Below, in pieces: positions 14,811 to 24,047 of a stretch of 64,000 nucleotides of DNA. This stretch comes from Granulicella sp. dw_53. GTDB taxonomy: Bacteria; Acidobacteriota; Terriglobia; Terriglobales; Acidobacteriaceae. The translations under genes were made by a program, and so were the position numbers. Under the pieces are notes generated by a model. It did no database searches. It was given only the letters and a program-made list of their open reading frames with translations, and had not been told where the DNA came from. How positions within the stretch are numbered: position 1 is the stretch's first letter; every line of letters starts with the position of its first letter. The DNA lies in contig NZ_JAAVUR010000007.1 of assembly GCF_018449545.1 (NCBI RefSeq), positions 1-64,000 of the forward strand. Direction: 5' to 3'.

Positions 14811-16192
14811 GGAGTATCTCCTGTGAGGGGAAGTGCGATGTGGAAGGTGGTGCCGGTTGCGGGATCGCTTTCGGCCCAGATACGGCCGCCATGGGCTTCT
14901 ACGGCGCGCAGGGAGGCGGAGAGTCCTACGCCGGTGCCGGAGGCGCGGTGTTCGACGGCGCGGCTGCGGTAGAAGCGACGAAAGATCAGCTCGCGCTCTT
15001 CGGCTGGGATGTATGAGCCTTGGTTGTGAATGGAGACGGTGACGGTCTCCGGAGTGAAGGCGGTGGAGACCAGCACCTCGGTGCTGGATGGGCTGTATTT
15101 CAGTGCGTTTTCGAGGACCTGCAAGAATGCCATGCTGAGGAGCTCGGGGTCGGCTTGGATGCGTTGGCTTTGGTGGGTGAGGTTGGTGCGAAGGCGCGTG
15201 GGATCGAGTTCGGGGCCTATCTCGCTGGATGTGGTGTTCAAAAGTTCGGTGAGGTTGATGGGAGCGCGGTGGAGTTTTAGCTCGTGGAGTTCGAGGCGGT
15301 TGGTGCGGAGCAGTTTGTCGGTGAGGGCGGAGAGGCGGGAGGTTTGGCCGTCGATGAGGTCGACGAGCTCGCGCTGGATGGGGGTGAGGCCGCCGATCTC
15401 GATGAGGCCAGCGCTGGAGATGGCGATGGTGGTGAGAGGTGTCTTGGCGGCGTGGGCCAGGCCGTCGAGTACGGCAGAGCGTAGCTGCTCGGAGAACTTG
15501 TCGGACTCTGCGAGGACTTCGGCTTTGAGGGCGCGGGCGCGTTCCAATGTGGAGGCTACCAGGTTGGCGATGGCGCTGACGGCGAGGGGATCGAGTTGGT
15601 GACCGCATAGAACGATCGCGCCGATGGGGCGGGCGGCGAAGTGGAGGATGCGGACGGAGTCGGGTCTGTGGTCGAGATCGAAGTTGCTTCGGGCCATGAA
15701 GGCGGCGCGCAGGGTCTCCCGGGTGTCTCCTGCGTTGCCGCTGAAGGAGAAGGTTTCGGTGGATGCGTTCCAGATGCCGACTCCACTGAGGTGGAAGGCC
15801 TGTTCGACGAGCATGCAGAGTGGGAGGCCGATTGGGGCTCGCCAGTCGAGGAGATGGGCGTCGCAGGAGAGTTGATAGAGCAGGCGTTGTTGCTGCTCTT
15901 GCTGTTTGAGGGCGCGGCCGGTGCGCTGGACCTTATTGGAGAGGTGGCTGGCGAGGAGCGAGACGCAGGCGAAGCTGGAGAGCGCGGTGATGTCCTGCAT
16001 GGAGGTGACGCGCAGAGCGTACATGGGCTCGGTGCAGAAGAAGTCCAGGCATACGGTTGCGCAGAGGGAGGCTATGACGGCAGCGGCAAATCCGAGGCGC
16101 CATGCGACGACGAGCGCACAGAGAAGGTAGATGGGGATAGTCGTCGCGAGGCCGAGGGGGTGATGGATGCCGGTTGCGCCAAAGGCGATCAT
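14807..16192 (-). CDS. KdpD-like sensor histidine kinase, short form
   Basis: 461 residues. The N-terminal DUF4118-like membrane block has about three helices (about 15-85), followed by a GAF-like region (about 105-215), a HisKA dimerisation helix and a HATPase domain. The phospho-accepting His is H247 in LAHAAKTPL; the usual acidic residue after it (HE or HD) is Ala. The N-box is LENALKYS; the G boxes are SGTGVGLSASLRAVEAHGG and TGTTFHIALPL. It lacks the KdpD N-terminal sensor and universal-stress domains. The start at 16192 is the first ATG/GTG/TTG in the open frame, which stays open about 170 bases further upstream, so the first helix may be incomplete. It is co-transcribed with the regulator. 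Confidence 0.88.
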   Translation of the reverse strand: MIAFGATGIHHPLGLATTIPIYLLCALVVAWRLGFAAAVIASLCATVCLDFFCTEPMYALRVTSMQDITALSSFACVSLLASHLSNKVQRTGRALKQQEQQQRLLYQLSCDAHLLDWRAPIGLPLCMLVEQAFHLSGVGIWNASTETFSFSGNAGDTRETLRAAFMARSNFDLDHRPDSVRILHFAARPIGAIVLCGHQLDPLAVSAIANLVASTLERARALKAEVLAESDKFSEQLRSAVLDGLAHAAKTPLTTIAISSAGLIEIGGLTPIQRELVDLIDGQTSRLSALTDKLLRTNRLELHELKLHRAPINLTELLNTTSSEIGPELDPTRLRTNLTHQSQRIQADPELLSMAFLQVLENALKYSPSSTEVLVSTAFTPETVTVSIHNQGSYIPAEERELIFRRFYRSRAVEHRASGTGVGLSASLRAVEAHGGRIWAESDPATGTTFHIALPLTGDTP

Positions 16193-16394
16193 CGCCGCAC
16201 AGGCGAGGGCGGTTCCGAGGACGGATTTGGTTCGGGAGTAGATCGCGTTCCCTCTTGGCTCTGAGGTCAGGATAGAGGGCGCGACATAAAGAAACTGTAA
16301 TGATGCGTAGGCCAGGAGTACTACGATCTTTAGGCCTTCTTGAGGGGTTTCATCGTGAAATCGAAGTTACCGGCCAGCCCGGAATGGAGATAGT

Positions 16395-19300
16395 ATGAAC
16401 ACCTTTGGAGGGTTTTTCCCAGTAGATGCCTGTAGGAGAAGCAAGGGGTCGTTGCAACGGCTCGTTGGACATCTTCTCTATGGATTTTGTTTTGTCCTGT
16501 TGGCGCATGCTTGCTTTGCGCAGTCCACCTTTGGAACGGTTCGAGGCACTGTACAGGATTCGAGTGGAGCCGCGATTCCAGGCGCCACGGTGACCGTGCA
16601 CTCGATCACCGAGAGCACAGACCGCTCGGTTACGACGGACGATGCGGGGCAGTTCGATGTCGAGAATCTGAAGCCAGGCAGCTACAGTGTCATGGTGCAG
16701 CGGGATGGATTCGGCAAGGCACTGGTTCCGTCGGTTTTGCTTGCGGCTCGGCAGGAGCTGCGTCTCCCGATGACGCTTAAAGTAGCGACGGATAACACCA
16801 CGGTCGAGGTGGTGGCGCAGTCGACAGGGATCAACACAGAGAATGGCGTGATCGCCGATGAGAAGAGCAATATACAGATCACGCAGTTGCCGCTGAATAA
16901 TCGCGCGACGACGACTAGTCCGCTGGGTGCGCTGACGCTTTCGCCGAATGTGCAGCAGGATAGCCAAGGCAATCTTTCTATAGGCGGCGCGAGCTCCTCG
17001 ATGGTGAACTTCTCGGTGGATGGTATATCCACTGCAAACGTGAGGCAGAATGGAGCGCTGCAGGATGCCTATCCTTCACAGGAGGGAATCTCAGCGGTCA
17101 AGGTCACGGCGTTCAACAACAGCGCAGAGTTTTCGCAGGTTGGCGATGTGACGTTTGTTACGAAGGGCGGAGGGAATCAGTTTCACGGGAGCGTATTTGA
17201 GTATCTGCAGAACGATGCTCTGGATGCTTCGCCGTATGGATTTAGCGGCAAGGCTCCGAAGCGCTTCAACACGTTTGGCGGTTCGCTGGGTGGTCCTGTG
17301 GTGTTGCCGAAGTTATATAACGGCCACGACCATACTTTCTTCTTTGCTACTTATGAGGCGAACCGGCGCACCACGTCCGTGGCACAGCAGTTTCTGGTGC
17401 CGACGGTGGCGGAGCGCAATGGCGATCTGACTGCATTGGGTGGAGGGATTATTCCTGCTTCGCAGATCAATCCTACGGCGAAGGCGCTGCTGGCGTTCTA
17501 TCCGCTGCCTAACGTGGCGGGGCAATCGAATATCAACTATGAGAACTTCCAGAGCACGCCAGCCTCGACGGATGGTGCGGATGTGCGCATCGACCAAACG
17601 GTCAATGCCAAGCAATCGGTATATGCGCGTTTCAGCAGGAAGAACATTACGTCGGATGTGGCGAATCCCTTTCTGCCTAACGATGAAGATAGCATTCACA
17701 ATCGCAGCTTTCTGGTCTCTTATACGTACAGCATTACCCCGAGGCTGTTGAATGAGTTTCGTTTCGGCTTCACGAATGTGATCACCAATGTGAACTTCCC
17801 GATCGAAGGCGCGGATGCACTTACGCAGCTCGGATTGACCGGGGTGGATATTAGTCAGCACCCGACCACCCATGCCTTCCCCACGTTCAACTTCAGCAGT
17901 GGTACGGGCTTTACGCCGATCGGGCGGGACAAGACGGGAGTTACAAAGTCCAAGACACTACAGCTCACCGACAATGTTACGTTTTCGTGGGGCAAGCACA
18001 CGATCAAAGGTGGAATTGATGTGCGTCGGGTTAGGTACCAGGATACTGAACTGTTCCTGCCGTCGGATGACTTCGGTCAGTTTACGTTTGGGCCTACTGT
18101 GACGGGCAATACGTTTGGCGACTTTTTGAACGGTACTCCGACGACGTTGTTCTTTGCTGTATCGAGCCCTGATGTTGCCGGGACCGCGTGGCAGTACAGC
18201 TTGTTTGCTCAGGATGAGTACCAGGTTAGCCGCAGGCTGACGTTGAGCTACGGGCTGCGCTGGCAGGTGTTGCCGGGCTTTACGGGTGACGGAGGAAACT
18301 TCGCGAACTTCGATCAGCGGACGAACTCGATCGTGGTTCCGGATGCGTTGTCGGGCTATCTGCAGCAGAATAATCTGCAGGGTTCGAACCTGGCGTTTCA
18401 GCAGTCCTTCAATGCCTGCAATCTGGGGAATAACTCGCTGCCATGCACGAACTATGTGACGGCCAGCCAGGATAAACTTCCACAGTCTTTGCGTAAGACT
18501 TATAAAGGTAATTTCCAGCCGCGTGTGTCGCTGGCGTACCGTCCGTTCAGCGATACGAAGACAGTGGTGCGGGCGGGCTTCGGTATATTCACGATGACCA
18601 ACCTGGGGCCGTTGTCGTTCAACAATAGCGGCAACCCTACTTCGAATCTGCATACGTATACGAACTGCACTCCGGGCGCTCAAGGATGCACGCAACCACT
18701 GATCCAGTTTCCGAATACTGCGCCGGCTAGTACGACGACGCAGATTGGAGGTGGCAGCCTGGATCAGGGAGTGGATCCAAACTATCGCGATCCTCAGTCG
18801 AACCAGTGGAATCTGACGGTTGAGCGGCAGCTTACGAGGAACGATACGTTCCGCGCGAGTTACGTCGGAATGCATACTTACAGGCTGAATATTACGGAGG
18901 ATCTGAATCAGATTCCTGCGAGCACGACGCCGTTCCAGACGACTGCGGCTAGTCCTTTTGTTGATCCGCGGGCGCCGTATCCGAACTGGTTTGAGTTATT
19001 CAGCACCTTCAATGCGGGCACGCAGAACTATAGTGCGCTCGAGCTTGAAGTTACGCATGCGCCTTCGCATGGGCTCTACTTTGACGCGGCTTATACGCTG
19101 GCGAAGAATTTGGCGGACAACCAGGGAGATACACCGACGGTCTTTGCCGGTGAGGTGAACTATGGTGTGCCAATTACGGACCGCTTCAATGTTTCGCGGA
19201 ACTATGGCAATGTCTCGGGGACGCGTCACAATCGCGCATTGATCTCAGGGGCCTATCAGCTACCGTTCGGACCGGGGAGGCACTATCTGACGTCGGGATG

Positions 19301-19832
19301 GATGAGCCAGGTGTTGGGAGGATGGGAGTTGAATACTGTCTCGCTGCTGGAGACCGGACCTTGGCTGACTCCGAGTATCAGCCCGGGCGGCAGCCATATC
19401 GATACGCCCGGTGGACCCGCCATTGCGAACGACCAATCGAACACTAACGTCACGAATCGTGGTGCTACGTTGCGGCCGGATGTCGTCTCGCAGAATTTTT
19501 CCAAAGGGCAGACACGAGATCATTTCTTCAACCTGGCGGCGTTTACTCCGACTCCGCAAGGGGCGGGGAGGTTCGGCAATGCGGGGGTCGGTATCCTGCA
19601 AGGGCCGGGAACGGTTGCGGTGAGCCTAGGTACGGCGAAGGTCTTTCGCGTGAATGAGCGGGTTCGAGTGCGATTCGAGTCCAGCTTCTCGAACGTGTTG
19701 AATCATACGAACTTTGCACCGCCTCCCACGCAGATCGACAGTCCTACGACGTTCGGTGTTTTGAGCGCTCCGCAGACTGCTGAAAATGCAGGGAATCGAA
19801 CGGGGCAAGCTGCACTGCGGGTAGATTTCTAG
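16395..19832 (+). CDS. TonB-dependent receptor 1 (Oar-like, carboxypeptidase-regulatory N-domain)
   Basis: 1145 residues, outer membrane. A long signal peptide ends near HACFAQS (about residue 44). A carboxypeptidase-regulatory/TTR-like domain (about 45-130) reads GTVRGTVQDSSGAAIPGATVTV and GQFDVENLKPGSYSVMVQRDGF. The plug follows (about 140-260, with SMVNFSVDGISTANVRQ and GDVTFVTKGGGNQFHGSVFEYLQND), then the beta-barrel to the C-terminal aromatic residue (ALRVDF). Such Oar-type proteins are thought to import glycans or export matrix proteins; the substrate cannot be told from sequence. A GGAG site lies before the ATG. It is divergent from the histidine kinase gene and followed by a clear terminator. 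Confidence 0.93.
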   Translation: MNTFGGFFPVDACRRSKGSLQRLVGHLLYGFCFVLLAHACFAQSTFGTVRGTVQDSSGAAIPGATVTVHSITESTDRSVTTDDAGQFDVENLKPGSYSVMVQRDGFGKALVPSVLLAARQELRLPMTLKVATDNTTVEVVAQSTGINTENGVIADEKSNIQITQLPLNNRATTTSPLGALTLSPNVQQDSQGNLSIGGASSSMVNFSVDGISTANVRQNGALQDAYPSQEGISAVKVTAFNNSAEFSQVGDVTFVTKGGGNQFHGSVFEYLQNDALDASPYGFSGKAPKRFNTFGGSLGGPVVLPKLYNGHDHTFFFATYEANRRTTSVAQQFLVPTVAERNGDLTALGGGIIPASQINPTAKALLAFYPLPNVAGQSNINYENFQSTPASTDGADVRIDQTVNAKQSVYARFSRKNITSDVANPFLPNDEDSIHNRSFLVSYTYSITPRLLNEFRFGFTNVITNVNFPIEGADALTQLGLTGVDISQHPTTHAFPTFNFSSGTGFTPIGRDKTGVTKSKTLQLTDNVTFSWGKHTIKGGIDVRRVRYQDTELFLPSDDFGQFTFGPTVTGNTFGDFLNGTPTTLFFAVSSPDVAGTAWQYSLFAQDEYQVSRRLTLSYGLRWQVLPGFTGDGGNFANFDQRTNSIVVPDALSGYLQQNNLQGSNLAFQQSFNACNLGNNSLPCTNYVTASQDKLPQSLRKTYKGNFQPRVSLAYRPFSDTKTVVRAGFGIFTMTNLGPLSFNNSGNPTSNLHTYTNCTPGAQGCTQPLIQFPNTAPASTTTQIGGGSLDQGVDPNYRDPQSNQWNLTVERQLTRNDTFRASYVGMHTYRLNITEDLNQIPASTTPFQTTAASPFVDPRAPYPNWFELFSTFNAGTQNYSALELEVTHAPSHGLYFDAAYTLAKNLADNQGDTPTVFAGEVNYGVPITDRFNVSRNYGNVSGTRHNRALISGAYQLPFGPGRHYLTSGWMSQVLGGWELNTVSLLETGPWLTPSISPGGSHIDTPGGPAIANDQSNTNVTNRGATLRPDVVSQNFSKGQTRDHFFNLAAFTPTPQGAGRFGNAGVGILQGPGTVAVSLGTAKVFRVNERVRVRFESSFSNVLNHTNFAPPPTQIDSPTTFGVLSAPQTAENAGNRTGQAALRVDF

Positions 19833-19872
19833 GCTTCGCAGGCTACATGTATTCCTTGAACAACATCTAAGC

Positions 19873-19904
19873 GGGCGGGGCTTCGGCTCCGCCCTCTCTT
19901 TTTC
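19873..19904 (+). terminator. Rho-independent terminator after TonB receptor 1
   Basis: GGGCGGGGC (19873-19881) and GCTCCGCCC (19886-19894) form a 9-pair stem with one G-U wobble, closed by a UUCG tetraloop and followed by TCTCTTTTTC. It lies 40 bases past the receptor stop. Confidence 0.93.
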
Positions 19905-20008
19905 GAACTCGTTATAGGTTCTTTACTACTTACTTATACGGCGGAGAATAGGCTCTCGATTGGCGCATTGCGGTTTGGAATTGAACTGCAGTTCGTTACG
20001 GAGAATCT

Positions 20009-21553
20009 ATGAAACGAATCAATTACAACTTACTTAATCCACTTACCTTTGTCGCAATCTTCTTACTATTGAGTTCTCTGGCCTACAGCCAGTCGCAAGA
20101 TATTCCTTCCGAGCAGATCTCCGCGACTGTAAATACTCCCTACCTTTTTGGTACTTCGACGTTTCGTTCTTCTGCTCTGCCAGTCGATCCAATACAGAGA
20201 CAGGGAGCTGGCGCTCCTTCCGAGCAGCCTACGCCTGATCTTCAGGGTGGCAACTTCTTTCAGAGACTGGGCCGCTTTTATGGGCAGGACTGGAAGGGAA
20301 CTTTGCCATCTGCCCCTACCCCTGTACGCCGCAGCCTGGAAGCTCCATTAGATTCTCCTCCGTTTCCTAATGCGGACTGGGGCTATGGCGGATCGCCTGC
20401 GATCGGTACTCCGGATGGCAATGTTTATCCGCTGATGACCGCGCTGAAGCTGCAGAATCATCGGACGAAGATCTATGGCTGGATCGCTCCTAGCTTCAAT
20501 GTAAGCACCTCGGATAAGAACAATTTTCCGGTGTCTTATGACATCTTTCCTAATAGCGTTGTTCTGAACCAGGCGGTGGTGTATCTAGAGCGGCTCCCGG
20601 ATACGGTGCAGAAGAGCCACTTCGATTTTGGATATCATCTGACTGCGTTTTATGGGAATGACTATCGCTTTACGACGGCGAAGGACTACTTTAGCCAGCA
20701 ACTGCTGCAGAAGAATCGCCGCTATGGGTTCGATCCTGTGCTGGAGTATGTAGACTTCTATTTCCCGGTGAAAGAAGGCCTGAATATTAGGGTTGGACGC
20801 TTTCTTTCCGTGCCGGGAATTGAGGCGCAGCTCGCTCCGAATAACTACAATATGACTCACTCATTGCTTTATACGATTGATCCATTTACAGATACGGGAG
20901 TTATCGGAACGCTGAAGCTCAGCAAGCAGTGGATCGTGCAATTAGGACTATCCGCCGGGCATGATGTGGCGCCGTGGTCGGATGATCGCAAGCCTTCACT
21001 TATTGCTTGCCTGAGCTATTCGACGAAGAGCAACCACGATAACTTCTATGCGTGCGCGAATGGCATCAACGACGGTAAGTACGCCTATAACAATCTGCAG
21101 CACTACGATGGGACTTGGTATCACAAGTTCAATTCGAAGTGGCACATGGCGACCGAGGCCTGGTACATGTACGAGCGAGAGGTTCCGAACGTGGCGGGCA
21201 ATGTTGCGAATCCGATCGCTACAGAGACGGGTGCGAATGGAGCCTTTTGCAAGGCGGGAGTTCAGACCTGCACGGCACCGGAGTATGCGATTGTGAACTA
21301 CATCAATCGAGAGGTGAACTCGAAGTTTGCTGTGGGTTTTCGTTCGGACTTTCTGGATGATAAGAAAGGACAACGGACGGGCATCGCGACGAAGTATACG
21401 GAGAACACCTTGTATGCGACGAAGTACTTCGGCAGCACAGTGATTCTGCGGCCGGAGATTCGCTTCGACCACTCGTGGGATCAACGGGCGTACAACAACG
21501 GGAAGGCCAGGAATCAGTTCTTTGCAGGGATGGATCTGATCTATAAGTTTTAG
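20009..21553 (+). CDS. Outer-membrane beta-barrel porin-like protein (BBP2-type)
   Basis: 514 residues. The signal peptide is MKRINYNLLNPLTFVAIFLLL..., with cleavage near AYSQS. A Pro/Gln-rich linker (about 30-120) precedes a long stretch of alternating amphipathic strands rich in Tyr, Phe and Trp (KIYGWIAPSFNVSTS, FDFGYHLTAFYGNDYRF, LNIRVGRFLSVPGIEAQL). It closes with IRFDHSWDQRA and a C-terminal aromatic strand ending MDLIYKF, the usual BAM signal. I assign it to the putative outer-membrane beta-barrel (BBP2) group by pattern. GGAG lies 7 bases before the ATG. The transported solute is unknown. Confidence 0.8.
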   Translation: MKRINYNLLNPLTFVAIFLLLSSLAYSQSQDIPSEQISATVNTPYLFGTSTFRSSALPVDPIQRQGAGAPSEQPTPDLQGGNFFQRLGRFYGQDWKGTLPSAPTPVRRSLEAPLDSPPFPNADWGYGGSPAIGTPDGNVYPLMTALKLQNHRTKIYGWIAPSFNVSTSDKNNFPVSYDIFPNSVVLNQAVVYLERLPDTVQKSHFDFGYHLTAFYGNDYRFTTAKDYFSQQLLQKNRRYGFDPVLEYVDFYFPVKEGLNIRVGRFLSVPGIEAQLAPNNYNMTHSLLYTIDPFTDTGVIGTLKLSKQWIVQLGLSAGHDVAPWSDDRKPSLIACLSYSTKSNHDNFYACANGINDGKYAYNNLQHYDGTWYHKFNSKWHMATEAWYMYEREVPNVAGNVANPIATETGANGAFCKAGVQTCTAPEYAIVNYINREVNSKFAVGFRSDFLDDKKGQRTGIATKYTENTLYATKYFGSTVILRPEIRFDHSWDQRAYNNGKARNQFFAGMDLIYKF

Positions 21554-21575
21554 CCGTCTGTAGGAGGCTATTTTG
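21550..21575 (+). terminator. Weak candidate terminator after the porin gene
   Basis: TAGCC and GGCTA form a 5-bp stem at 21551-21570 followed by TTTTG. It is short and overlaps the stop codon, so tentative. Confidence 0.3.
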
Positions 21576-21653
21576 TAAATTATTCAATGCCTGCGCTTTA
21601 GAACTCGTGTCGCCGCATCGTACAATGGTGGAACCACATGAGTTCGCAGGCGC

Positions 21654-21743
21654 GGAGGGATGTGTGAGTGGTTGAAACAGGCGGTCTTGAAAACCGCTTT
21701 ACCCTAGCGGGTAACGGGGGTTCGAATCCCTCTCCCTCCGCCA
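21654..21743 (+). tRNA. tRNA-Ser (anticodon TGA)
   Basis: Acceptor arms GGAGGGA (21654-21660) and TCCCTCC (21733-21739) pair fully, followed by discriminator G and an encoded CCA. The anticodon stem GCGGT/ACCGC holds loop CTTGAAA with TGA. A long variable arm (TACCC...GGGTA) marks a class II tRNA, and the T arm has GGTTCGAATCC. The body is 87 nt plus CCA. Confidence 0.96.
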
Positions 21744-21959
21744 TTGATTGAAAGCCCTGCCCTGGAACAAATCAATATTTCCCAAATCCCAGAACCTGTT
21801 AGAGATTTTGGCCTGCGCCGAGGTGAGCTGCCAACCTTTGGTTGGTCATAGGGATCCCTCATATTTGTCTCAGCGATAAGATGTCCGGTTGAATCGGCTC
21901 GAGGCTACTTAGGGCGAATCGATGCGAGGCTTTCATGGCCGTGTTCTATACTGCCCGGC

Positions 21960-22241
21960 ATGGATACCCGTCTACTTATCGTTCCTGCAACAGAAGGCTA
22001 CAGAGTTCATGTCTTGGCTCCTGGTAAACCAACCCGCAGTTGGTTGAAGGTCTACCGGACTAAGTCGTTTTGTATATGTGAGCTACTATGCGCTGAACTG
22101 ATCAGCGCCGAGGAGTCCGAGGAGGCGTTATCGGAGGACTTCGATTGCAACTGCTCCATGCTGGTCTTTCAGAAGGATGTTCCCCTCGACGTATTGAGAG
22201 CGATCGGATTTGTGGAGCAGAAGATATACCTAGTGAACTAA
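21960..22241 (+). CDS. Small hypothetical protein
   Basis: 93 residues beginning MDTRLLIVPATEGYRVHVL and ending VEQKIYLVN. It is acidic, with several cysteines (FCICELLC, DCNC), no signal peptide or membrane helix, and a mixed alpha/beta pattern. No family recognised and no clear ribosome-binding site. It stands alone between tRNA-Ser and the XylR-type regulator. It could be a genuine small cytoplasmic protein or a chance frame. Confidence 0.4.
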   Translation: MDTRLLIVPATEGYRVHVLAPGKPTRSWLKVYRTKSFCICELLCAELISAEESEEALSEDFDCNCSMLVFQKDVPLDVLRAIGFVEQKIYLVN

Positions 22242-22352
22242 GGCGTCTTTTCCGGGACGCCGCTATCGATTTCTTTCCTTGTTTGACTGCAATCTTATGC
22301 AGCTGTTTGAAGAGCTATTCTGAAACCATTGTGAGAGTATGTAATCGTTACG

Positions 22353-23588
22353 ATGGCGACGAAATTAGCTGCGAAGTCCGGACGAAACAGAACTTTTCAT
22401 CGTGATCAGCCACGGGTGGCGTTGATTGTCGAGACCTCAACGTCCTTTGGGCGAACTTTGCTTTCTGGAGTCGCGCAATACGTGCGCGAAAATGGACCCT
22501 GGTCGATGTTCTTTACCGATCGAGCCGTTAATGAACTACCGCCTTCATGGCTGAATAGCTGGACCGGACACGGCATGATATCGAGGGTTCCATCGCCTGA
22601 GATTCGGAACATCGTTGCAGCCAAGCATATTCCGGTGGTCGATCTGAATGAACAGACAGGCGACATGGGGGTGCCTCTGATCTCAAATGACCATGCGGCC
22701 ATCGGGCGGATGGCTGCAGAGCACCTGATCGATCGGGGATTTCGGCAGTTTGCGTTTCTCGGACATACCGGTCATCGATGGTCGGATCGGAGGGGCGAGA
22801 CGTTTGCTAAGACTGTACGAAGTGCGGGGTACGACTGCGAGATCTACGCCGGTCAGGTTAACAGGGGCTCCGACCTGCGTGAAGGTGCGTGGAATGTGGA
22901 GTTGGATCAACTTGCTCTCTGGGCGGCCTCTCTTCCAAAGCCCGTTGGAATGATGGCTTGTACCGACTTTCGGGCGTTGCAGTTGTTGACCGCCTGCCAG
23001 ATGGCAGGAGTTGCTGTACCTGAACAAGCGGCGGTACTTGGAGTAGGTGCCGACGATGTGGCTTGCGCTTTATCGGATCCGCCGCTTTCAAGTATCGTGT
23101 TGAACGCCTGGCGCATGGGCTACGAGGCGGCTGCTCTTCTGGATCGGATGATGAAGGGCGAGAAGGTGCCGCGTGGATTCGAGATGCCGATGCCTCCCCT
23201 TGAGGTCTCGGTGCGTCAATCGACCGATGTGGTTGCGATATCCGATCCGATGGTAGCGAATGCGGTCCGCTTCATTCGCAAGAATGCGGATAAAGGCATC
23301 AACGTTGAAGATGTCCTTCGACAGTTGGGGGTTTCACGCACCACCTTGCAGGAACATTTCCGCAACGCTCTCGGTAGTTCTATTCACGATCTTATCGTTT
23401 CGACGCGTCTTAGCCGTGTGAAGCAACTGCTTTCGGAGACCGACCTTACTTTGGCGGAGGTCTCGATGCGCTGCGGATTTCGCCATGTGGAGTATATGAG
23501 CGGCCTTATGCGGCAGCACACCGGCTCAACGCCAGGTCAATTTCGGCGGGAACACGGGCTCGCCAACAGACCTCAACGACGTTCCTGA
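22353..23588 (+). CDS. XylR-type transcriptional regulator (LacI-like sensor plus AraC domain)
   Basis: 411 residues. The N-terminal part (about 22-285) is a periplasmic-binding-protein-like sugar sensor (RVALIVETSTSFGRTLLSGVAQY, ISNDHAAIGRMAAEHLIDRGF, MMACTDFRALQLLTACQMAGV, AVLGVGADDVACALSDPPLSSI). The C-terminal part (about 300-400) is an AraC-type double helix-turn-helix (INVEDVLRQLGVSRTTLQEHF, LTLAEVSMRCGFRHVEYMSGLM, GSTPGQFR). This order is that of E. coli XylR, which activates xylose genes; orthologs in other lineages sense other sugars. It lies upstream of TonB receptor 2 in the same direction, which it may regulate. Confidence 0.92.
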   Translation: MATKLAAKSGRNRTFHRDQPRVALIVETSTSFGRTLLSGVAQYVRENGPWSMFFTDRAVNELPPSWLNSWTGHGMISRVPSPEIRNIVAAKHIPVVDLNEQTGDMGVPLISNDHAAIGRMAAEHLIDRGFRQFAFLGHTGHRWSDRRGETFAKTVRSAGYDCEIYAGQVNRGSDLREGAWNVELDQLALWAASLPKPVGMMACTDFRALQLLTACQMAGVAVPEQAAVLGVGADDVACALSDPPLSSIVLNAWRMGYEAAALLDRMMKGEKVPRGFEMPMPPLEVSVRQSTDVVAISDPMVANAVRFIRKNADKGINVEDVLRQLGVSRTTLQEHFRNALGSSIHDLIVSTRLSRVKQLLSETDLTLAEVSMRCGFRHVEYMSGLMRQHTGSTPGQFRREHGLANRPQRRS

Positions 23589-24047
23589 TTCGACCGCCAT
23601 CTATTCGTGCTCGTTTGACAGGGGATCCGTTGCGCGAAAAGTTTGTCCAATCTGCATCCGTTGAAAATCATATTCTCGTCGTCTAAATTCTTATTCTCAT
23701 TCCAGTGGCTGGTTTCGATGAGAGTCATAATTGCCAATGAATATTGATTATGAGCGAAGACTCTGGGACCGCTAGAAGCAGAAATTTGTCTTGCGAAATT
23801 CGTAAAAAATAACCTCGTGTTCATCAAGTTGCGCGGTCCGGAGAGATAGTCTGCGCCTATACCAAGTGCCCATCGTAGTGACACTTCGCCGATGAGACGC
23901 TGCCCGTCTGTGCGGTTTTCGTGTCGTTCCGGGCTACAACTTCATACCTTCACTCCGATTAGGCTGCACAGGACCATGGCCGACATTCGCCTTCGAAGGC
24001 GATAGCAAAGACCGTAAACGATCTCACAAGAATGAGGACCGATCTCA
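23589..24047 (+). other. 459-base gap upstream of TonB receptor 2
   Basis: No gene supported. The middle part is AT-rich. It contains an inverted repeat TCATAAT (23725-23731) and ATTATGA (23747-23753) that could be an operator, possibly for the adjacent XylR-type regulator. The rest shows nothing recognisable. Confidence 0.35.

Noticed and set aside
14811..15608. Upstream extension of the response-regulator frame
   Set aside because: It overlaps the histidine kinase in another frame and is Arg/Pro/His-rich nonsense; the true start is the ATG at 14810 overlapping the kinase stop.
21654..22241. tRNA-Ser as a possible integration site of a mobile island
   Set aside because: No duplicated tRNA 3' end, integrase or phage-like gene was seen in the following sequence.
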